Assembly (NCBI GenBank): GCA_003586115.2 | Contig: QVOM02000103.1 | Span: 3,681,996-3,745,995 of the forward strand | DNA from: Salvator merianae | Lineage: Eukaryota > Chordata > Lepidosauria > Squamata > Teiidae | Length of the DNA: 64,000 nt | Direction of reading: 5' to 3' | Shown here: one piece after another, positions 32,651 to 45,925 of the stretch | Layout of the letters: every line of letters begins with the position of its first letter | How positions within the stretch are numbered: position 1 is the first letter of the stretch | The notes under the pieces: generated by a model | Told to the model about the DNA's origin: nothing | Seen by the model: the letters and a program-made list of their open reading frames with translations, nothing else | The model's database searches: none | Position numbers and translations under genes: made by a program

Positions 32651-35600
32651 TATCTTTCACCACAATCATGCACAAAGGAAAAAACCCACATTGGGAGAGT
32701 TATGTTTCTACTTCATCTCTCTCAGTCTTTCTCTTTCCTGATGTCTTCACAGCTTCACAGGACCCTTGGTTCACATTAGTTCTCTGGAGCCAAAGTATGC
32801 ATCTTCAGTGTGTTTTTCTGTGTCCTAGCAGTGAAAACCAAACTACATTCTCGTTTCAATCTCCTTTTCTGGGATGCAGTCCAGTAGCTCCCAAAGCAAG
32901 GTTGTTGCCTATCACTGTACATTTTCCCCCTTTTGACTTGCCTACTATTTCTAAATGGGATGGATTCTCTTCCATTCACTCTGAGAACTTGCATTTCCCT
33001 ATTTTCAGTTGAAGAAGAGTTACATGGACCTCTTTTTGTTTTGTTTTTAACTTTTTTTCCTAATCCACTGCTATTACTGTTTTTTTTTTCTGGAACAATC
33101 CTGTACCTTTTGTTTCAGAAACAACATATTTAGGGATGGGGATTTGGAGGGAACCCTTCCAGAAAAAAATACATTGATTGATGGGGAAATGGCTGATCAT
33201 CTAGCTGAAGAGGGAGGGTCAGAACAAGATGGGTGGAGATGCAAAGACCCCCTCTCAGGGAACCAAGGATGGAGACAGTGACCAGTCTGGATGCAGAGTT
33301 ATGCACTTTTTTGCATCTGTGTAAGCTACCTGTTTATGGACTACGACTTTGCAAGAGGAAAACACCAAATAACTGCGGTAGAAGTGGGTCGTAACATGCA
33401 GAAAATAAAATATACACATGTATGGTCTTTTATCCCTTTACTCAGGAAGGATTTGTTCAGTTTGAAAAATAATCTTACAATCACACTGTATAATGTTGCT
33501 GTCACTTTTTCTTCCTAGTAGTGGCCTTGTTTTAAAAACTGAAAAACAATATTAAAGTCTGTCAGTAGCTTAACTATTTAACTTGCTTTCATTTGTGCTC
33601 TCAAGTGTCTCAGTAAACCCACTTTTCTTTTAACATACAAGAGAAAAGATGCAGGGCTCTCATTTTTATTTCTTGTATCAGAAGACAGGTAGTTGAGAAG
33701 GTGGTTTTGTGAGTTTTGCTCCTCCAGGTACTTTTATCATTTCAGCCACCTATTGCTTCTTTTTCTGCTTCAGAAAAATGAAAGAAAACACCCAAGATCA
33801 TATAACACACACCTTAACATTTTATGTTATTCTTTCTGTCACAATACATATGAATTGTCATGGTATTCTTCTCCAATCAGAATGGGGAAATTTATGAACC
33901 CTAAGCAGTAAGGATTTCCACATGTAGAAAGATGCATCTGAGCTGGGTATTCTTAGCGGATTGAAACCATGGTCAGCAGAGTTGTAGTTTTTAACAGCAG
34001 AAGTTTACAGCTGAGGTTTTTTTTTAACGTCTTCAGCAGAAGCAGAAGCTATTAATGGTACAGTCATTCTAGGTCCATCCCTGTGCCAGTTTTTTATGAA
34101 AGGCAGCCTGAGGAATAAAACTGTACAGTGGATTATTTTTCTCAAAGCATACCCTAGAATTGCCCTCCGTACATTAACCATTCCCTTGATAAATGCAAGT
34201 ATATATTTGAGAAGTCTCTATCAAATGGCTAAAAGCAGGATAAAAATAGATGTTAACTGTAGTGGGACTGTATTACAGTGAAGCTTCCTTTTGAAAGGCT
34301 AACAGTTGTCACTAGGGACACTGATTGTCTGTTTAAAAGTTTCCTTTCAGGCTAACAGTCATGTGAGAAGCTTCCTTTCCACTCAGGAGTCATGCGGACT
34401 TCTTGTGAAAGTCATACAACTACTAAAAGAGAGGTGGAAGTGAGGTCAGGATATTGAGGCAACTTTATATTTGCTATTCTATCATTATGCTGTAAGCAAT
34501 ATGACAACATTTAGAGCAACACCCCAAGCAGAAAATCCTATTCCCAAATGATCAATGGTTAAAATTAGAGATATGGAAAATAAAGACATAACTTTATAAT
34601 CAGTTGTGCCAGGTAAGTAGGCATAGGATGTGGCAGAAACCCCAATTTGCTGGTAGATCTTGGCCATCACAGTTGGCATAAACGATATCCTGCTGATGGA
34701 ACCTTGTAAGTGGAATAGCGTTCCACCAGAAAAGGAAGAGACCACTAACACCATGACATTTCATCTGTCAATCCAGGACTTCATCAACATGTAAAAAACT
34801 ACACCAAATTGGTGTAAGCAACTGCTTCTAGTGTGAGAGAAGCTTTTAAAAATAGTCATCCTCTTGTGAAAAATCACACCACTCGCATCACCATAGCTGT
34901 TCCCAACGAGAGAAAAGGCCACCTGCAGTCCTCAGAGTTGTCCTTGCTACAGTGTGGCAAATGAACTCTGACAGTGCTTGCTGTCCCCCTTTGCCCTGGC
35001 TGTTGCCTAGCTCTACCACTAGGTCACTCTCCACTCAGCCCCATTAAAGAAACTCAGGAAATGGTTGACATCCACAGCCATTTCTTGCACATCCTCTAAA
35101 GGGGCTGGATGGAAACTTTAAAGCTGGGGAACACTTGTTCTTTGGCTTTGAAACTTGTAAGGGTGGAGGTCCCAGACATGTGCTTACTGTGTTTACCAGC
35201 CCTTCACTGTAATCTGTGGAACCTGCTTTGTAAGCTACCACTGCTGGGATATAGTCCAAGATAAATCAGTTGTTAGACCACGGCATGCATTAATAGCTCT
35301 CCCATTTCACTGTTAGGATTTGAGCTTACGAAGGGGAGTTTTGATGAGGTGAAACAAGGCATATTGTACAAAAGAAGTAGAACAATAGAGGCAAAAAACT
35401 ATAATATTAAACAAATGCTAAATAAATAGCTATCTCATAACAGTATTTCAAAATACAAAATAAATAGAAATGAAAGAAATCAAATCCAGAATTCTAAGAA
35501 CTCACAGGGCACCCAAGAAGCTGTGTCTTCTTTATGAGATGCCTGGTAGGCCATGCCTCCATTTTAAACAGGAGGTGGTTTCTTCTGGGGTGCATTGGAG

Positions 35601-35734
35601 AGGCATCTCAATAATCTCTCAGAATGACACACCGTTGTCTTCACTTCTGAGTGAGAAGGCATCATTTGAAGCAGTGCTCTTAAGTTCATCCATTGACAGT
35701 AGCAAAATTGTGCCCTCATAAAATGGCACCTGAT
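32651..35734. other. Non-coding stretch; one unexplained 89-codon frame
   Basis: No exon was confirmed. A minus-strand frame at 34485-34754 starts at an ATG and is strongly hydrophobic (for example VMSLFSISLILTI and WGVALNVVILLTA), like a small membrane protein or an old processed copy of one. I do not recognise it and see no flanking splice signals. Confidence 0.35.
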
Positions 35735-36085
35735 GGAATTTGAGGAGACGGACATTTATAAACTTACTAACAGATAAAAAGACTGAAACATTTATTAAAA
35801 ACTGGGAGTGCCCTTTATTTACTATTTACTGAAGGTGGAGAAGGACTTACTGATAACAAGCTTCAAAGATTAAAGTGGGAGGAATGGACTTGGAGGAAGA
35901 ACGAAAAGATTGATCGTGGAAACAGAAGAGAGAAAAAATTGGAAGGTGGTCATGAAAGAATTGGAACTTAAAATAATTTGGAATAGAATTAATGTATCAG
36001 GGTTTTAGAATGATATTTGATGCAATATTTTATTCTATTTTAAAATAAATAATATACAAAAAAAAAAAGAAAGAAAGAAAAAGAA
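35735..36085 (+). mobile_element. L1 3'-end fragment with A-rich tail
   Basis: The sequence runs from an ORF2-end-like part ('acatttattaaaaactgggag') through a purine-rich 3' region to a poly(A) that grades into (GAAA)n at 36059-36085. This is the look of a 5'-truncated L1 in a reptile. No target duplication was identified, and it directly abuts the next LINE. Confidence 0.45.
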
Positions 36086-36224
36086 AATAGCATCTTGGAT
36101 ACCAGTCACACCAGTAATGGATTTGTGACATTGCTTTGAAGCATCTACTACCACTACAAATAGAGATGCAGTGGCAGAAGCACTGTACCAGGTGCCTCAC
36201 TAAGTTGCAATGCAGCCATAGTCT

Positions 36225-36950
36225 TTGAACTACTTATGGAATCACCATGTACCAATTTGTCCCTCCCAAAATGATATTCTAGTGGGGTTAAATGGGAGAG
36301 TGAAAGACTATAAATCCATTGGTATTCTAACTTGGAATGTAGCCAGATGGAAGTATAAAGCAACAGATGTAGATGTGATAAAGTTCTTATCTCAATTTGA
36401 TTTGGTAGCTTTACAGGAATTCTGGCTAACAGAGCATGAATAGGTACCCTCATTGCCTGGATTTACAGCATGGGCTAAGCCTGCACGGAAAGTTAAAGAT
36501 AAAGGGTGCTCTTTCGCGGGCTTAGTAGTTTTAGTAAAGGAAGAGCTTGGCTGGCAAGGGAGTGAACTGACCCTTAGTGTTCGTTCTCCATATTTATTAG
36601 CAGTCAAATTTCTGTTTAAAAATACATTAACTGTCTTACTAAATGTATACATACCTCCACAATGTTCTCCTTATTACTCTGCTAACATCTGGTCACTGCT
36701 AGATGAGGTATTAGAAGATTTAAATATGAAGTTCCCTAATGCAATTATAATTGTATTGGGTGACTTTAATGCTAGGATGGTGCCCACTTGGCTTGAAACT
36801 GCAGATATCTGTGGTATCCCTGACCAATACCTATCAAATTGGTGTTTGGGATTTTAGAAAATTAGAAAAGCTTTTCTATTTTCTGACTTTTTAGTTCATC
36901 TAAGAGAGGACAGTGATCATCAACCTGTCTCTGTATTTTTATTTGGGGAA
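36225..36950 (+). pseudogene. LINE ORF2 endonuclease domain (APE type), disrupted
   Basis: This part would nick target DNA to prime reverse transcription. Visible catalytic blocks: ILTWNVARW (Asn), LVALQEFWL (Glu), NVYIPP, VLGDFNARM (Asp/Asn) and, in a further frame near 36900-36930, DSDHQPVSVF (Asp/His). An in-frame TAG at 36441-36443 cuts the domain, and a frame change follows near 36857. All catalytic residues can be located, but in three separate open pieces, so the damage is mainly stops and indels. Confidence 0.85.
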
Positions 36951-37316
36951 TCTGACCTTAGGTGCTGTACCCATTCAGATAATTTGGCACTTCAGTATTT
37001 GGAACTCAAGCAAAATAAAAGAGTAAAATGGGCCAAAGTTGACACAATAGCCCTTAGGAAATTTCTAAATTCAGACCAGGCAAATGCTTGGAAAAGCACT
37101 ATTAAGGTAACAAATGTAAATATTGAACAGATATTGATTGCCTATTAATCATTGTGTGAGGAGTTAAAGAGATTCTTAACAGAGAATATTCCTAATACAC
37201 ATGATTCCAGGAGACAGGCCAGTTGGTTTGACCATGATTGCCTCAGCATGAGGAAGCCGCTAAGGCTTGCAATGCACCAAGCCTAGAAGCAGCCAACAAC
37301 ATTTAATCACGAAATT

Positions 37317-39345
37317 ATGTTAAGCGCTAGACGTGAATATAAAAAACTTATTAATAGTAAGAAAGCCAGTTATACAGCACAGCTATGGGGAGAAATTGAG
37401 CTGGCAACCAAAGACAAAAATTCTGTAGTTTTTTGGCATTTAGTCTCAAGGAAAATGAAAGAAATTAAATTTACATTTGATATTCCAATTGTAGCTTCAT
37501 TTTGGGAGAACGTTATTTGGTACTTTTTAGTGACCCAGAGCCCTGTAATCTTGAGGATCCAGCTGAAGATTTCCTACCAGCCAATGCTAATGCCCCCTCA
37601 TGGCCTCCAGTGTCCATAAATGAAGTTAAACTTTTGGTCTCCTCTCTGAAGTCTAATAAGGCACCAGGAGAGGACTACTTGCCATCTGAACTTTTCAAAA
37701 GCCACATAGACTGGTGGGGTCCACTTTTGGCTGGGCTGTTTACTAATATAAATGCCTCAGGACTTATCCCCATAGTACCAATCATAGTACCAATCTTTAA
37801 GAAAGGAGACAGAAAAGATCCAACTAATTATAGGCCTATTAGTCTGATTGACATTGTGGCCAAACTTTATGCCAAATTACTTCTTGTGTAAGCTGGAGAG
37901 TTGGGTGGCTTCAAATGATCTCCTAGCAGAGGAACAATCTGGCTTTCGTCCTGGTCACTCCATGACAGATAATTGTTATACCCTTGCCCAACTTATTACA
38001 AAATATACATCTAAGGGTGGACAGCTTTTTTTGGCTTTTATTGACTTTAGCACAGCCTTTGACTCAATACATAGAGGTATACTTTCAAAAAAGTTAAAGG
38101 TTCTCAATATTGAACCCAGGCTACTGTTCTTGATCAAGTCCCTGTACACTAAGACCAGCCTAAGAGTCCATATGGGCACTCAGGGATCTTTGACTAATGA
38201 AATTCCAACCTATAAAGGAGTAAGACAAGGTTGTATTCTTGCTCCTAAGTTATTTAATTTGTATGTAAATGACATGCTTGCAGTTTCCTGAGGCCCATGG
38301 TCCCAAAGTTCTGGACAGACGTCAACATTCTACTTTATGCAGATAATATAGTTTTGCTTGCACAGACTAAGGTTGGACTTAGAAGCCTTTTACAGAAACT
38401 CAACTTATACTGCAAAGATAACTTCCTACACATAAATAAGAATAAATCAAAGGTGGTAGTGTTTGGAAGAAAGAAAACAAGATTTGAATGGTCCCTAGAT
38501 GGGGATACCATTGAGCAAGTTAGCTCTTATTCTTATTTGGGGGTTGTCTTCTCCAAGTCTAGTTCTTGGTCCTTGCAGTTGAGGAATTGTGCTCTAAGAG
38601 TCTCGGCTGTGCCGAATTCTGTGTACAACCTGTTTAATTATAGACATCCAGGCTCCCTAACTGCCTTGCTTACAGTATATAGAGGTAAATCTATTCCAGT
38701 GCTAACTTATGGGGCAGAAGTCTGGGGTTTTTCAAATATCTCCTCATTGGAACAAACTTGGCACATTTTGTAAGGAGGATTCTATGTGCTAATAAATCGG
38801 TCCCAGCTTCTGCTGTTAGAGCTGAACCTGGAGTCCCAGCTATTCAATGTTTCATTAACATCAAAAATGTTAATTATTGGATGCGTTTAACTTTAATGCC
38901 CAGAAATAGACTCCCAAGATTTTGTCTTGAAGAACAAGTCAGGAATGAGAGCAAATACCCATGGGTGCTTAAATTATATATCATTTCCTATAGTGGACTG
39001 TTCCCGCAAGTGCTAGGGTATATTGGTCAGTCAGCCAGAGAGATTTTCAAGCTGCAGGTGATGGATATTAGTGCACAAAATGATATTGCCATTCTGTCTA
39101 ATTTAAAATCACTGAAACGGCTAGCACAAATGAAGACTATTTTCCAGCTTGAAATGTATTTAGATTATAAAATGCCCTACCAGTTAAGGGAACAATTCAC
39201 TCATGTACGTTTTGAATTATTTGATTCCATGGTGAAGCTGGGGAGGTATCATCAGGTGCCATACAATGAAAGATTGTGTGTTTGTGGCATGCCAGCAGTT
39301 GAAGAACTCTCCCATATCCTGTTTGTCTGTCAGCTCTATTCTTAA
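37317..39345 (+). pseudogene. LINE ORF2 reverse transcriptase and C-terminal region, frameshifted
   Basis: Five overlapping open pieces (37317-37619, 37502-37891, 37848-38291, 38297-38773, 38758-39345) carry consecutive RT blocks: KSNKAPGEDYLPSELF, FKKGDRKDPTNYRPISLI, EEQSGFRPGHSMTDN, FIDFSTAFDSIHRG (motif A), GVRQGCILAPKLFNLYVND (motif B) and LLYADNIVLL (motif C). The second catalytic aspartate of motif C is Asn, which should abolish polymerase activity apart from the frame breaks. The last piece ends with CVCGMPAVEELSHILFVC, a C-x-C...H...C nucleic-acid-binding end. A 3' untranslated tail of about 300 bases follows. Confidence 0.9.
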
Positions 39346-39655
39346 ATTAGAACAACTTATCTGGGCCCCCATTTACAGACGGTAAACCATTGGAATGTAG
39401 AAAGTAAATTGACTTATTTTCTTTGGGGAGAAAACATTCAGACAACTTATAGGGTAGCCCTAATTTTTGCTAAGGCTGTCCGACACATTCATTGATCAGA
39501 ATGTGGCATAGGGAAAGGGGGATGGGGATAGATAATTATGTTACTCTTCTTTTGAATTATGATTTTATACATGTTATGTTTATATGTTTTTATTTGTAAT
39601 TTTGATATGGTCAAAAGACTAATCAATAAACTGACACACACACACATACTAAAGG

Positions 39656-40931
39656 GCATACTATGTTACATACAGTTAGAAAACCAATAAAAAGCTATAA
39701 TGTTACTACTCTTTTTGTCTTACTGCTACCTTTGAGCAAGCTGTTAGTTGGCTGGGAACTATGTGGAGGGTCCTCTATGGGTAAAAACACTTCTCTGTCT
39801 GGACTTTTTTAAAAAAATATATGCAGTGATAGACCTAAGCCAGTCAATTTCAGGGGTGGAGCCAACAGCCCTCTTTTCATGGCAAATATAAAATGCACTA
39901 AGTTTATACATACTGGTTTCCTTCCACTCAAGAAAACTAACAGCAAAGTAAACAAATATCTAATATAGATATAGCTATAATACACTAATTTCAATTATTC
40001 TCATATAAATACAAGTGCTCTGTAGAATAAGCTATCTAGGAGGAACTGTCTGTCAGGAGATGTAGAAAGTTTTCTTTTCAAAAGTTATGCTGAAAAGTTG
40101 GGTCAGTGAATCTTTCTCTGCCTTATCAATCAATCAATCAATTCCAGAAGTACTTATATTCCAAGAGAGTATACTATAATAATTAAAATCCAAGCCTGAG
40201 GGAAGTGTGAATTATTTCTAAACATTGTACAGATAACAGAATCTCACTGTTAATTGGTTATGTCTAGCACTGAATGAAGAGTCTATATTAAACTAAAGTG
40301 TCGAAGTTACACAACTCAATAATGAAATTCTTACTTCACCAAACTTTTGTATCTGTCTCAAGACTTTTGGATTGGAAATGTGTCAGACAGGAAATAAGTT
40401 TAACTGATGTGTTTACAATCCTTTGCCAATATCTTGTCAACTGCCTTCATACTGTGACTCCATGTGTTTAAATGTTGATTGATTGATATTCTGTTGACAT
40501 AGCACTTTCAGGCAGAGATGGAGCTGGGTAATTTTAGACTGTGGATTTAATGGTCTGACAGTGATGATTATACTGGTGGGGTTGCAGACATAATATATAT
40601 TCCTTCCATTGTGAACCATAAAAGTAACATTTTTTAATCCCACTAATTCAATGCTATACATTGCAAGAACAACAACGCCCCTTCGTCTGGCCCATGTGAT
40701 CACAGCTTAAGTCTCTTGTCAGACACTTTGACTAGGGGCTGAAAGTAGAACCAAAAATCAGCTTGCCTTCTTGGCATGCAACCTGATAGAGTCAGCATGG
40801 AGATGAGGTGGTCATCCAATTCTCCTTTTGAATCTCTGCAAGGAATTGGCAGTGCCCACATCTAGTTCACTTGTTTTCATATCTACACAGCTTGCGCTTC
40901 TCTTTGAAAAGTCGTCTTAGACAATCACGAA
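39656..40931. other. Non-coding stretch
   Basis: Only simple sequence was recognised, such as (ATCA)n at about 40124-40141. No exon or RNA gene. Confidence 0.4.
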
Positions 40932-41280
40932 TAGGGATGTGCGCAAACAAAATTAGTGTTTTTGTTTCACTGTCAAAGCGAAAACCTGTATTTTCGTTTC
41001 ATCAGCAAATTGCAGCAGTGAAGAATTGCCCTTTCACATTCGTTTTCATTGTTCTCATGATGTTTTTCCCATTGAAAATGCCCTTTTGATGGGGAAAAAA
41101 AGCAAAGGAAAAATGTGAATATTCGATTGAATACTTTATTTTTGCAAAGAGGGTGACTGGTTCATTTCGATCAAAATCTGAAAATGCAAAAAACCCAAAA
41201 TTTTTATTCGATGTGGATGTCTGTGAATGTAAAATATTCTATTGAAGTTGCCATCACAAATGTAATTTTGTACATCTCTA
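40932..41280. mobile_element. MITE with 'tagggatgtgc' termini
   Basis: It starts TAGGGATGTGCGCAAACAAA, and the right end reads, on the other strand, TAGAGATGTACAAAATTACA, so the ends form imperfect terminal inverted repeats. The interior is AT-rich with many TTCG/CGAA motifs. No transposase. Flanks share only 'atca', so the target duplication is unproven. Confidence 0.6.
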
Positions 41281-44200
41281 ATCATAGGTTGTTAGCTTTC
41301 TAGCATTGCTCAAATCTTTAGGTTTTTTCCCTGACGTTCTATATTCCCACGAACCTTTAAGCAATTGTATGGCTACTGCAAACACAAGCTAACCTTCCCC
41401 CATACTTCATCCCTCCCAAAACACTACATACCAGGACAAAAATAAAGAACTGTGGTGATTACTGCCATCCATTATTCAAAATGTCCAACTGAGCACAGCA
41501 ACATGCATATAAAAATACAGTTTTGGTCGTTAGGACTGGTATAACACACACTATTATAGACAACAGTATCCTGACAATGCCCTCTTCAGCTATGCACTAG
41601 CAGATAATTTTATAAATATTTGTTTTCACACAAAAATTCCAACTTATAAAACACACACGCACAAACAAAGCTAGTAAAATCACAGAAGCCTATCATAGCA
41701 TACGCATTTTGATCTGACTCACTTCTTACAAAATCAGAAATACATTGATTAAATACATCTAAGGTGCTTTTCAACTATGTATGAAGGCACTCCTGGTGTC
41801 TCTGTGAACGGGTGAGTTAGTAACAACTGCTAGAAAGACAATTATGTTTCACTGTATCTTTTGAAAAACTTTGGTAGAAGCAGAAAAACTAATTTGTTCA
41901 TATTATGGACTAAGCATCAATAAACTATAGCCCACTTCATTAGATAATGTAGCTTTACTCTATATGACAGCCCTGTTGACAGATGGGATAATATTTTTTA
42001 AACTGTGGAGTCAAATGGCTTGGATATGCATAAAAATGCAGCTTGATATTTATAGCAGCAGTTGTGAACAGTTTGGAAAATTTGAGTTTTTTAGTTTGCA
42101 ATAGACAATGGCAGTTTGTATAATGTTTTTGATAACTTTGATCTAAAGAAATGAACTTTTCCAAATGTTGGTAATGCTGGACATGATTATCACCCAAGAG
42201 AAGCTAAATTAAATAATTTACATAAGAAGCTAGGTGTTGTCTCCAAATCCAGTCTTTACGTTTTAGGGTTATGAACCCTTTGATATTTCAGGAGTTGTTA
42301 AATTTACCTTTTAGATATGATGGTGTCTGAAAATTTGTGTAAGTGCTCTGCATTGCCAAAGACAAGCTGCAGAGTTTTGCTTTCTCAGGTGGAAAGGGAT
42401 CACTCATGGTGGTCAGTGGAGAGCTCAGAAATGGAGTGTTTGTGGGTGCAGCAGGGGGTCAATGGCTTTAAATCCATTCAATCCAGTTCTCCACTCATTC
42501 CTTCAGAGCCCTCAACTAGGATGGAGGGAGAGATTATAAATGTTATCACGTGTTTTCTCCTGTCTGCCATCATTTTGGAACAGTAAACTATGTTGTTACA
42601 CTCAGACGTTGTGTGATGTGTTATGTAAGCCCACTAAACAGAGCAGAAATTACTGCTGAGTAAGCACCCATGGGTGTGTGTTGTCTATTTTGATATCTGT
42701 AGCCTTCACTTATGAAACACTTCTGAGTAATCTGATGGTTTCACATGCACTCACATATTTTTGCATTCTATCATATTACTTTTGGGGACAAAGACTGAAA
42801 GTAAGGCCATTTCTGCAGTTACCTTTACAAGACTGCTTCAGTGGGGCTGGATCGGCTGAAGCAGTCCAACTGTCTTGGAATAAGACTGTCCATGTTTGGA
42901 CGGCTATTCCGAGGCAGCACCTATGCCCGTTCTGAAGCTCAAAGCTCCAATGGTCAGGAATGAAAGTTCCTGGCTTGGAGTCCCTGAGGGACTATTTCAG
43001 TAGTGCAACAAAGCATTCTGCCAAAATGCCCCCTCCCCACAGGAAACTGGACTATGGATGCATGCAGCATTCACAGACCTCTGTGGTCCAGTTTAACAGC
43101 CACTAGGCCACTGATAGACTTTTAAAGATGGTTTATAGATATCTCAGATTAGACAGCCATTATATATTCCATCTATCCAATGTGGATGGAACATACTAGC
43201 AGGAGATGGAGCATACCGAGGTGTGAAAGGAGACTCATGGACCCCTTGCTATACCACTTTAGCAATAAAGGCAGAAAGACTCTAAGAAAGCCATTTGCAA
43301 ATGCCATTAGCGTGTATAGACAGAAAGGACAACAAATAGGCTTGTGTGCTGATTCAGTTTGGACTCCCTAGAAACAGTACTGTGCTTGTGCCCTCCAATA
43401 ACATGCTATAGCACGGAGTGGAAGGAAGAGTTGGAGTGATCTGCCCTGATGTTGTGCCAATACAATGAGTTCTCAGCTAGTGTTTAGTAGATTCAGTTCT
43501 GGGTAGGATGGGTTACAATGCTGCTTCAGAGGTCTTCACTGACATTTGCAAAACTTCTGAGCTTTACTCACTCATTGCTTGTGGAAAGCAACCAAAGGAG
43601 TGCATTCTTATGGTATACTTTCAAAATTTTGAATGTGTATGTTGGTTTGGCAGATCATGATGTAGTATTTGATTTAAAGAATATAATACTAAGGCTTTAT
43701 GCCTTGATAGGTCCTGTTTACTCAATAGTGACAGCTGGACTGTCAAAGATATGTGAAAAACAGCTAATGAGAAACCAGGTTAAGACTAAATCATACCAGG
43801 CAAAGGGAAAATTCTGCATGTCCTGTATAGACCAGGACATCTTTCAGACCTTGATAATGAAAACACAATAATGTATAACTATGGTGTTATAGATGTCACA
43901 GCAAGTTGTAGATGTCACAGAACATGACCTGAAGAAATCTTTCATGTACCTGGAGCACTAGGGATAATGGACAAACTTCATTCTTTACAGAGTTAGCATA
44001 AAGATCTGCTATAATGCTTGGGAAAAGATAGCAGGATTCCTGTGCTTTTAAATAGGTGTACATAAAATTTAAGCAGGTGCAACGTTTGAATAAATTTCCT
44101 AGTCTGTGAAGCTACTAAAGGTACAGGAGTTCTGTTCTCTTTTCTATATGGTAAGCTTACTTTAAGAAGACTGGAGGGGTTAGTCAGAATCCTTTGAGGA

Positions 44201-45525
44201 AAAGAGCTAGTTCGTTGTGACATGTGTGTGACATGTTCGTTGTGTCTAAAATTCTAAGTATATCTGGTCATCCAGCACTCATTTCATATCCCTGTTTCCT
44301 ATGGTGGGATCCTTTTAATCTCCTTTAGGCATTAATAATTGTTGTTAAAAGGGAGGAAAATAGCTTCAAGAGCCAGTTGCTCAGTCCAGATAGCTATCAT
44401 CTTTTTTCTTCCCTTTAAACAGCACTCATTGCTATCAGCAGTCTTTGGTTGGTGAAAGTGGAGAATTTTGTTTTCTCCCCTTTGCTTCACTTTAAGCAGC
44501 AGTGATTGCTAGTAAAGGGGAGGAGGGAAAGCCTATCAGTTGTTCAGCCCAAACAACTGATCATTGCCTTTTTCTCCTCCTTCTTAGTAGCAATTGCTGC
44601 TGCAGAGAGGAAGAAAAAAACTTCTTTTCCTTTCCCTTCCTTCCCTTCAGCAGCAACAATGGCTGCTAAAAAACCAACCAACCAACCATGATCTGCTGTT
44701 TGGCTCAAGTAGCTGATAATCAGTTTCTTTCTAGCAGTATCCTTGTAGTTTTGATTTAGGCCACTGTTAACCAGGGTAAATTCTTGTTCTCTGCTGCAAG
44801 TCATAATGAAGCAGCTGTAATACAAGTACACAAATGGATGAATGAATCAAAGCCTTCAGACACATTAGGCAGCTTTGAACATTCCAAGAGATATACCAAA
44901 GCAAGCTGTCTTAAAATGTTTACTGAAACAAAACACTGCCCCAAAGTTCCCATATGTTATTTTCATTCATTGAGATGCTACTTTAAGATGGAACATACCA
45001 TTGCTTACATCATTATGTAGAATTTGACTGCTGTTTATATTCTGCTACTATTATAAAACTTGCACTAAAAGCACCAAATCTGCATGATTTATTAATATAA
45101 TCCACGTCTTAATCATTAAAGCATTAAAGGTTTTTTCTCCACTGTGTGATTCAGAAGCTACAAAGATAACTAGACCCCTCAAAGTCTTCCTGTGTAGCCT
45201 TGAAGCATATCTGCAACTAAAAATATTATGTCAGAAGACTACTACATCATGATGATTAACTCGATGCTTCCTCAGAGTCTAAAAAAGAACAAGTAAAAAA
45301 ATCATTGTGCTTGTTTCATATCCTCTGAGCAATGCGCCTTTCAATTCTATTCAAGTCAGTATAAATAATTTTCCATTCAATTCTGTAAAAAAAAAAATAC
45401 ATTTTCTCCAACTTTCCCAAAAAGTTTACCTAGTTACCTGAACCAAATTGCATTTGCTGAATTTATTATGATGTCCTACTTTCCTTTATCTTCTGTTATT
45501 TAGTTTCTATTAGTGTTTGTTTTAG
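41281..45525. other. Non-coding stretch
   Basis: No gene was recognised. Small features: a perfect 11-base-arm hairpin at 42831-42866 (gactgcttcag/ctgaagcagtc) within a GC-richer block that may be an old DNA transposon, and (AACC)n at about 44671-44688. Open frames at 43518-43871 and 44544-44831 are short and unsupported. Confidence 0.4.
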
Positions 45526-45540
45526 GACCTGAAAATAATT
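45526..45540. repeat. L1 target-site duplication, left copy
   Basis: GACCTGAAAATAATT, identical to 47171-47185, flanks the L1 insertion. Its length (15 bp) and A/T content fit target-primed reverse transcription. Confidence 0.9.
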
Positions 45541-45925
45541 TTTATTTTTTTAATGACAGTTCCTTTATTATTATATATTTTTAAGTATATATAAAATTAC
45601 ACTAAATAATTCATGATTTGTCAACTAACATTTGTAACTAACATTTTAACTAATTCCCAGATTTCTTCTATATTTCTTACCCCCCAACCACCCAGCTCTT
45701 TTCTTCCACCAACATTCTTCTTTTCTCTTCATTCTTTTCCTCCAGCAGACCCAATCCACTTTCCAAGTCCACTTTCCAGATCTTGCAAAAGTTCAATAGA
45801 GGGTTTCCAGTTTTCACCAAAGTCTATCCACTGCCTTATTTTTCTGTAACTTATTATATTTGTCCAATCTCTCAAAATCTACTTCTCATATCCGTCTTTC
45901 TATAATTTGGCTTCTGCCCATTCTT

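Larger units (their letters stand above)
36200..39655 (+). mobile_element. APE-type non-LTR retrotransposon (LINE), broken
   Basis: A 3.4-kb copy with an apurinic-endonuclease domain, reverse transcriptase and a C-terminal zinc-knuckle region, ending in an AATAAA-containing tail and a (CA)n run at about 39636-39650. It is in several frames with stops, so it cannot move itself. The clade is not certain. The endonuclease plus a C-terminal C-x-C...H...C module and a simple-repeat tail fit the I/Vingi/Jockey side of the tree rather than L1. The left end is not defined; similarity starts before 36225. Confidence 0.85.

Noticed and set aside
40932..41280. An 8-bp hAT-type duplication around the 'tagggatgtgc' MITE
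   Set aside because: Flanks atcacgaa and atcatagg agree at only the first four positions, which is not enough to claim a duplication.
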